6,598 nucleotides of DNA, from NCBI GenBank assembly GCA_050014815.1, contig JBEKCP010000352.1:1-6598 (forward strand), read 5' to 3'. Origin of the DNA: JBEKCP01 sp050014815 (lineage in GTDB: Bacteria; Planctomycetota; Planctomycetia; Pirellulales; Thermoguttaceae). Made by a program: the position numbers and the translations under genes. The notes beneath the pieces were generated by a model. That model had not been told where the DNA came from, did not search any database, and worked only from the letters and a program-made list of their open reading frames with translations. Below, piece by piece: positions 1 through 6,598 of this stretch. Numbering within the stretch: the first letter of the stretch is position 1; each line of letters starts with the position of its first letter.

Positions 1-560
1 TCAAGAACCTGGTCGTCGAAGACATTCGCCAGCGGTTGGGCTCTGTCCAGGACGCCCTGCTAGTCGATGTCATCGGGCTCGACGGCAACTCGAACCACCG
101 GCTCCGCTCGACGTTGCGGTCGAAAAACATCAACGTGCTGGTCGTGAAGAACAGCCTGGCGGCCCGGGCGATGGCCGGCACGCCCCTGGCCGGGATGTTC
201 GACGGGGTTGCCGGGACTGCGGCCGTCTGCTGGGGAAGTGACGACATAGTCAGCCTGGCCAAGGAGATTACCCGGCTTATCTCAGCGGGCCAGTTTGCCG
301 CCTTCCAGGCCCGGGGCGGCATCATGGACGGCGAGCAGATGCCCCCAGAGCGGGTGGCTGCTGTTGCCAAGTGGCCCAGTCGGACCGAACAATTGAGCAT
401 TCTGATGGGCCAGGTCCTCAGTCCGGGGGCGATGTTGGCCAGCCAACTCATCTCGGTCGGCGGGGCGTTGGCCAGTCAGATATCCGAGCGGGGCAAGGGC
501 GAGGAGCCGGAGGCGGGCGAGGCGGCGGTGGTGCCGGAACGGGAGCAACCTGCTGTTTAG
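1..560 (+). CDS. rplJ: 50S ribosomal protein L10 (5' partial)
   Basis: L10 is the base of the ribosomal stalk: its N-terminal domain binds 23S rRNA with L11 and its C-terminal helix carries the L7/L12 dimers. The frame is open from base 3 and the first visible residues, KNLVVEDIRQRLGSVQDALL, are typical of the L10 start, so probably only about four or five residues lie left of the window. A TTG at 36 is in frame but lies inside this conserved region and is not the start. VVKNSLAARAMAGTPL and FQARGGIMDGEQ are L10 core segments. The C-terminal stretch LSILMGQVLSPGAMLASQLISVGGALASQI looks like the stalk helix, with Gly/Pro breaks separating likely L7/L12-binding modules. The protein ends in a Glu/Ala/Pro-rich tail (EEPEAGEAAVVPEREQPAV) that is probably disordered. 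Its TAG stop (558-560) sits inside the inverted repeat that follows. The downstream rplL supports the call. Confidence 0.95.
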   Translation, partial: KNLVVEDIRQRLGSVQDALLVDVIGLDGNSNHRLRSTLRSKNINVLVVKNSLAARAMAGTPLAGMFDGVAGTAAVCWGSDDIVSLAKEITRLISAGQFAAFQARGGIMDGEQMPPERVAAVAKWPSRTEQLSILMGQVLSPGAMLASQLISVGGALASQISERGKGEEPEAGEAAVVPEREQPAV

Positions 561-623
561 CGGGCGGGCTTGCCCGCCGAGTTGAACGATAAGGCCCGCG
601 GCGGGCAAGCCCGCCCGCTAAAC
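555..623. repeat. Perfect 25-bp inverted repeat with nested palindromes at the rplJ stop
   Basis: Bases 555-579 are exactly the reverse complement of 599-623, separated by a 19-base loop (580-598). The left arm begins GTTTAGCGGGCGGGC and the right arm ends GCCCGCCCGCTAAAC. Each arm also holds its own 7-bp palindrome with a two-base centre: GGCGGGC-TT-GCCCGCC at 563-578 and GGCGGGC-AA-GCCCGCC at 600-615. The rplJ stop codon TAG (558-560) lies in the left arm. In RNA the element could form one long stem or two short hairpins. No run of U follows the stem directly, so it is not a standard rho-independent terminator. The arrangement of two palindromic units in opposite orientation resembles REP/BIME-type intergenic repeats. 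Whether it is dispersed in the genome cannot be seen here, as the window has only this copy. Confidence 0.9.
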
Positions 624-722
624 GACAACGATTTGGTCCGATAAGTTCCGCATTGGAATCAGAGCATACCCGAGTTTTTTTCGTCCGTTCACGAACTTGC
701 GTGTGAGAAAGGATCCAAATTG
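624..722 (+). other. rplL upstream untranslated region
   Basis: This stretch between the inverted repeat and rplL is visibly less GC-rich than the genes. It holds a seven-base T run (675-681), a weak 4-bp hairpin TTCC-GCATT-GGAA (646-658), a short palindrome GTTC-AC-GAAC (687-696) and the rplL ribosome binding site. I looked for paired -35/-10 boxes and found no convincing set. The T run lies about 50 bases after the strong stem and 16 bases after the weak one, so neither makes a plausible intrinsic terminator with it. Confidence 0.5.
708..713 (+). promoter_or_regulatory. Ribosome binding site of rplL
   Basis: AAAGGA lies nine bases before the ATG at 723 and six before an in-frame TTG at 720. 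Both spacings are possible, but ATG is the stronger codon and gives the usual short N-terminus (MATAEATRSFSPL), so 723 is preferred. Confidence 0.65.
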
Positions 723-1139
723 ATGGCGACTGCAGAAGCGACCCGCTCCTTTTCCCCTTTGTCCCAGGAGTTGGGTGAGAAGATTGCCAGCCTGACGTTG
801 AAGCAGGCCAAGGAATTGAGCGACTACCTGGAGGAGGTCCACGGGATCAAGCCCGCGGCCGGGGGCGCGGTGATGATGGCTGCGCCGGCCGAGGGGGGCG
901 CGGCGGCCGCGGCCGCTCCGGAGAAGACCGAATTCGACGTGATCGTCGAGGCTTACGGCGACGGCAAGAAGATCGGCGTGATCAAGGTGGTCCGCGCCGC
1001 GACGAGCCTGGGCCTGAAGGAGGCGAAGGACCTCGTCGAGGCCGTGCCCGCCAAGGTGAAGGAAGGCCTGTCGAAAGAGGATGCCGAGAAGCTCAAGAAG
1101 GAATTGGAAGAAGCCGGCGCTACGGTTTCCATCAAGTAG
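723..1139 (+). CDS. rplL: 50S ribosomal protein L7/L12
   Basis: L7/L12 forms the mobile stalk dimers that recruit and stimulate the GTPase factors EF-Tu, EF-G, IF2 and RF3. The product is 138 residues, slightly longer than the common 120-130. Residues 8-44 form the N-terminal dimerisation and L10-binding domain (SFSPLSQELGEKIASLTLKQAKELSDYLEEVHG). Residues about 46-68 are a flexible hinge rich in Ala and Gly, including a GGAAAAAAP run written in a GC-only stretch. From about residue 69 comes the compact factor-binding domain, with the family signature KIGVIKVVRAATSLGLKEAKDLVE and the end EEAGATVSIK. The ATG at 723 is chosen over an adjoining in-frame TTG at 720. It sits between rplJ and rpoB as in most bacteria. 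No promoter of its own is evident, so it is probably co-transcribed, although several copies are needed per ribosome. Confidence 0.98.
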   Translation: MATAEATRSFSPLSQELGEKIASLTLKQAKELSDYLEEVHGIKPAAGGAVMMAAPAEGGAAAAAAPEKTEFDVIVEAYGDGKKIGVIKVVRAATSLGLKEAKDLVEAVPAKVKEGLSKEDAEKLKKELEEAGATVSIK

Positions 1140-1275
1140 CGATTGGCAGAGAGCAATCCCGTTGATTTTCACATCTCTAAGGTCCCGGTCCCACCTGGCG
1201 CCCCGTGCCGGGTTATGGACTCTTCCGGCCCGCGCGCCGGGGGCCTGTTTCGTCTGTTCAGGAAGGTGACCGCTT
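1140..1275 (+). other. rplL-rpoB intergenic leader with GC-rich hairpins
   Basis: This 136-base gap corresponds in position to the E. coli rplL-rpoB attenuator and RNase III processing region. Two modest stems are visible: CCCGG (1184-1188) with CCGGG (1208-1212), and CCGGC (1225-1229) with GCCGG (1236-1240) around a six-base loop. The second has a competing pairing of GGCCC (1227-1231) with GGGCC (1241-1245). The bases after it, CTGTTTCGTCTGTT, are U-rich only in part, so at best this is a weak or partial terminator. A good -35-like TTGGCA (1143-1148) has no matching -10 box at normal spacing. Any regulatory role is inferred from position and base pairing only. Confidence 0.35.
1260..1269 (+). 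promoter_or_regulatory. Ribosome binding site of rpoB
   Basis: AGGAAGGTGA is a purine-rich Shine-Dalgarno match ending six bases before the ATG at 1276. The TGA at 1267-1269 is in frame with rpoB, so the ATG at 1276 is the first start available and fixes the N-terminus. Confidence 0.8.
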
Positions 1276-4989
<3,714 letters not shown>

Positions 4990-4995
4990 GGCGGA

Positions 4996-5042
4996 ATGAC
5001 CATGAACACGAGCGACTCTCCCAGCAATAAGGAGTCAGCGCG

Positions 5043-5046
<4 letters not shown>
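4996..5046 (+). CDS. Possible 16-codon mini-ORF overlapping the rpoC start
   Basis: In the gap after rpoB, ATG at 4996 opens a frame coding MTMNTSDSPSNKESAR and ending at TGA 5044-5046. The last codons overlap the rpoC start as GTGA (5043-5046), the pattern of translationally coupled genes. A second ATG at 5002 would give a 14-residue version. A weak purine-rich sequence GAGGCGGA (4988-4995) lies directly before the first ATG, too close for an ideal Shine-Dalgarno. The peptide is hydrophilic, with no signal or membrane segment and no family I recognise. A reading frame this short can arise by chance, so I treat it as a possible leader or coupling peptide at low confidence. Confidence 0.2.
5029..5034 (+). 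promoter_or_regulatory. Ribosome binding site of rpoC
   Basis: AAGGAG is a strong Shine-Dalgarno match eight bases before GTG 5043. A TAA at 5028-5030 is in frame with rpoC, so no start further upstream is possible. This decides the GTG start. Confidence 0.88.

Positions 5047-6598
<1,552 letters not shown>

Noticed and set aside
36..38. TTG as the start of rplJ
   Set aside because: The frame is open to the left edge and encodes conserved L10 residues (KNLVVEDIRQRL) before the TTG, so the true start is outside the window.
675..681. T7 run as an intrinsic terminator between rplJ and rplL
   Set aside because: No stable stem ends next to it; the strong stem ends at 623 and the nearest other stem has only four base pairs and ends 16 bases upstream.
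1143..1171. Promoter for rpoB starting with TTGGCA
   Set aside because: The -35-like box is good, but no -10-like sequence lies 16-19 bases downstream.

Overview
The window is a stretch of the conserved ribosomal protein / RNA polymerase operon, all on the + strand: rplJ (L10, its first few codons cut off by the left edge), rplL (L7/L12), rpoB (RNA polymerase beta) and the first third of rpoC (beta', cut off by the right edge). The DNA is GC-rich. The proteins look planctomycete: L10 has the 'KNLVVEDIRQRL...DALLVDVIGLDGN' style N-terminus and a WPSR-EQLSILMGQVLSPGA segment; L7/L12 has a long Ala/Gly hinge; RpoC has a DYSARSVIVVGP stretch and the PLVLLDSGNFATSDLND segment. The assignment to Planctomycetota, perhaps a Pirellulales-like lineage, rests on remembered family sequence style, not on a search.

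Layout: bases 1-560 rplJ; 561-722 a gap that opens with a perfect 25-bp inverted repeat containing the rplJ stop codon; 723-1139 rplL; 1140-1275 an untranslated gap with modest GC-rich hairpins; 1276-4989 rpoB, intact; 4990-5042 a short gap holding a possible 16-codon mini-ORF whose stop overlaps the rpoC start; 5043-6598 rpoC, partial. No convincing promoter, rho-independent terminator, tRNA, insertion sequence or CRISPR array was found.

The genes work together in the usual way. L10 anchors L7/L12 dimers on the large ribosomal subunit to form the stalk that recruits translation factors, while RpoB and RpoC form the catalytic cleft of RNA polymerase. The beta active-site residues and the beta' zinc ribbon and NADFDGD magnesium loop are all present. 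This is core housekeeping DNA and I see no new biological system. The points worth a second look are the nested inverted repeat at the rplJ stop, the overlapping mini-ORF before rpoC, and two substitutions in the rifampicin-binding region of RpoB.
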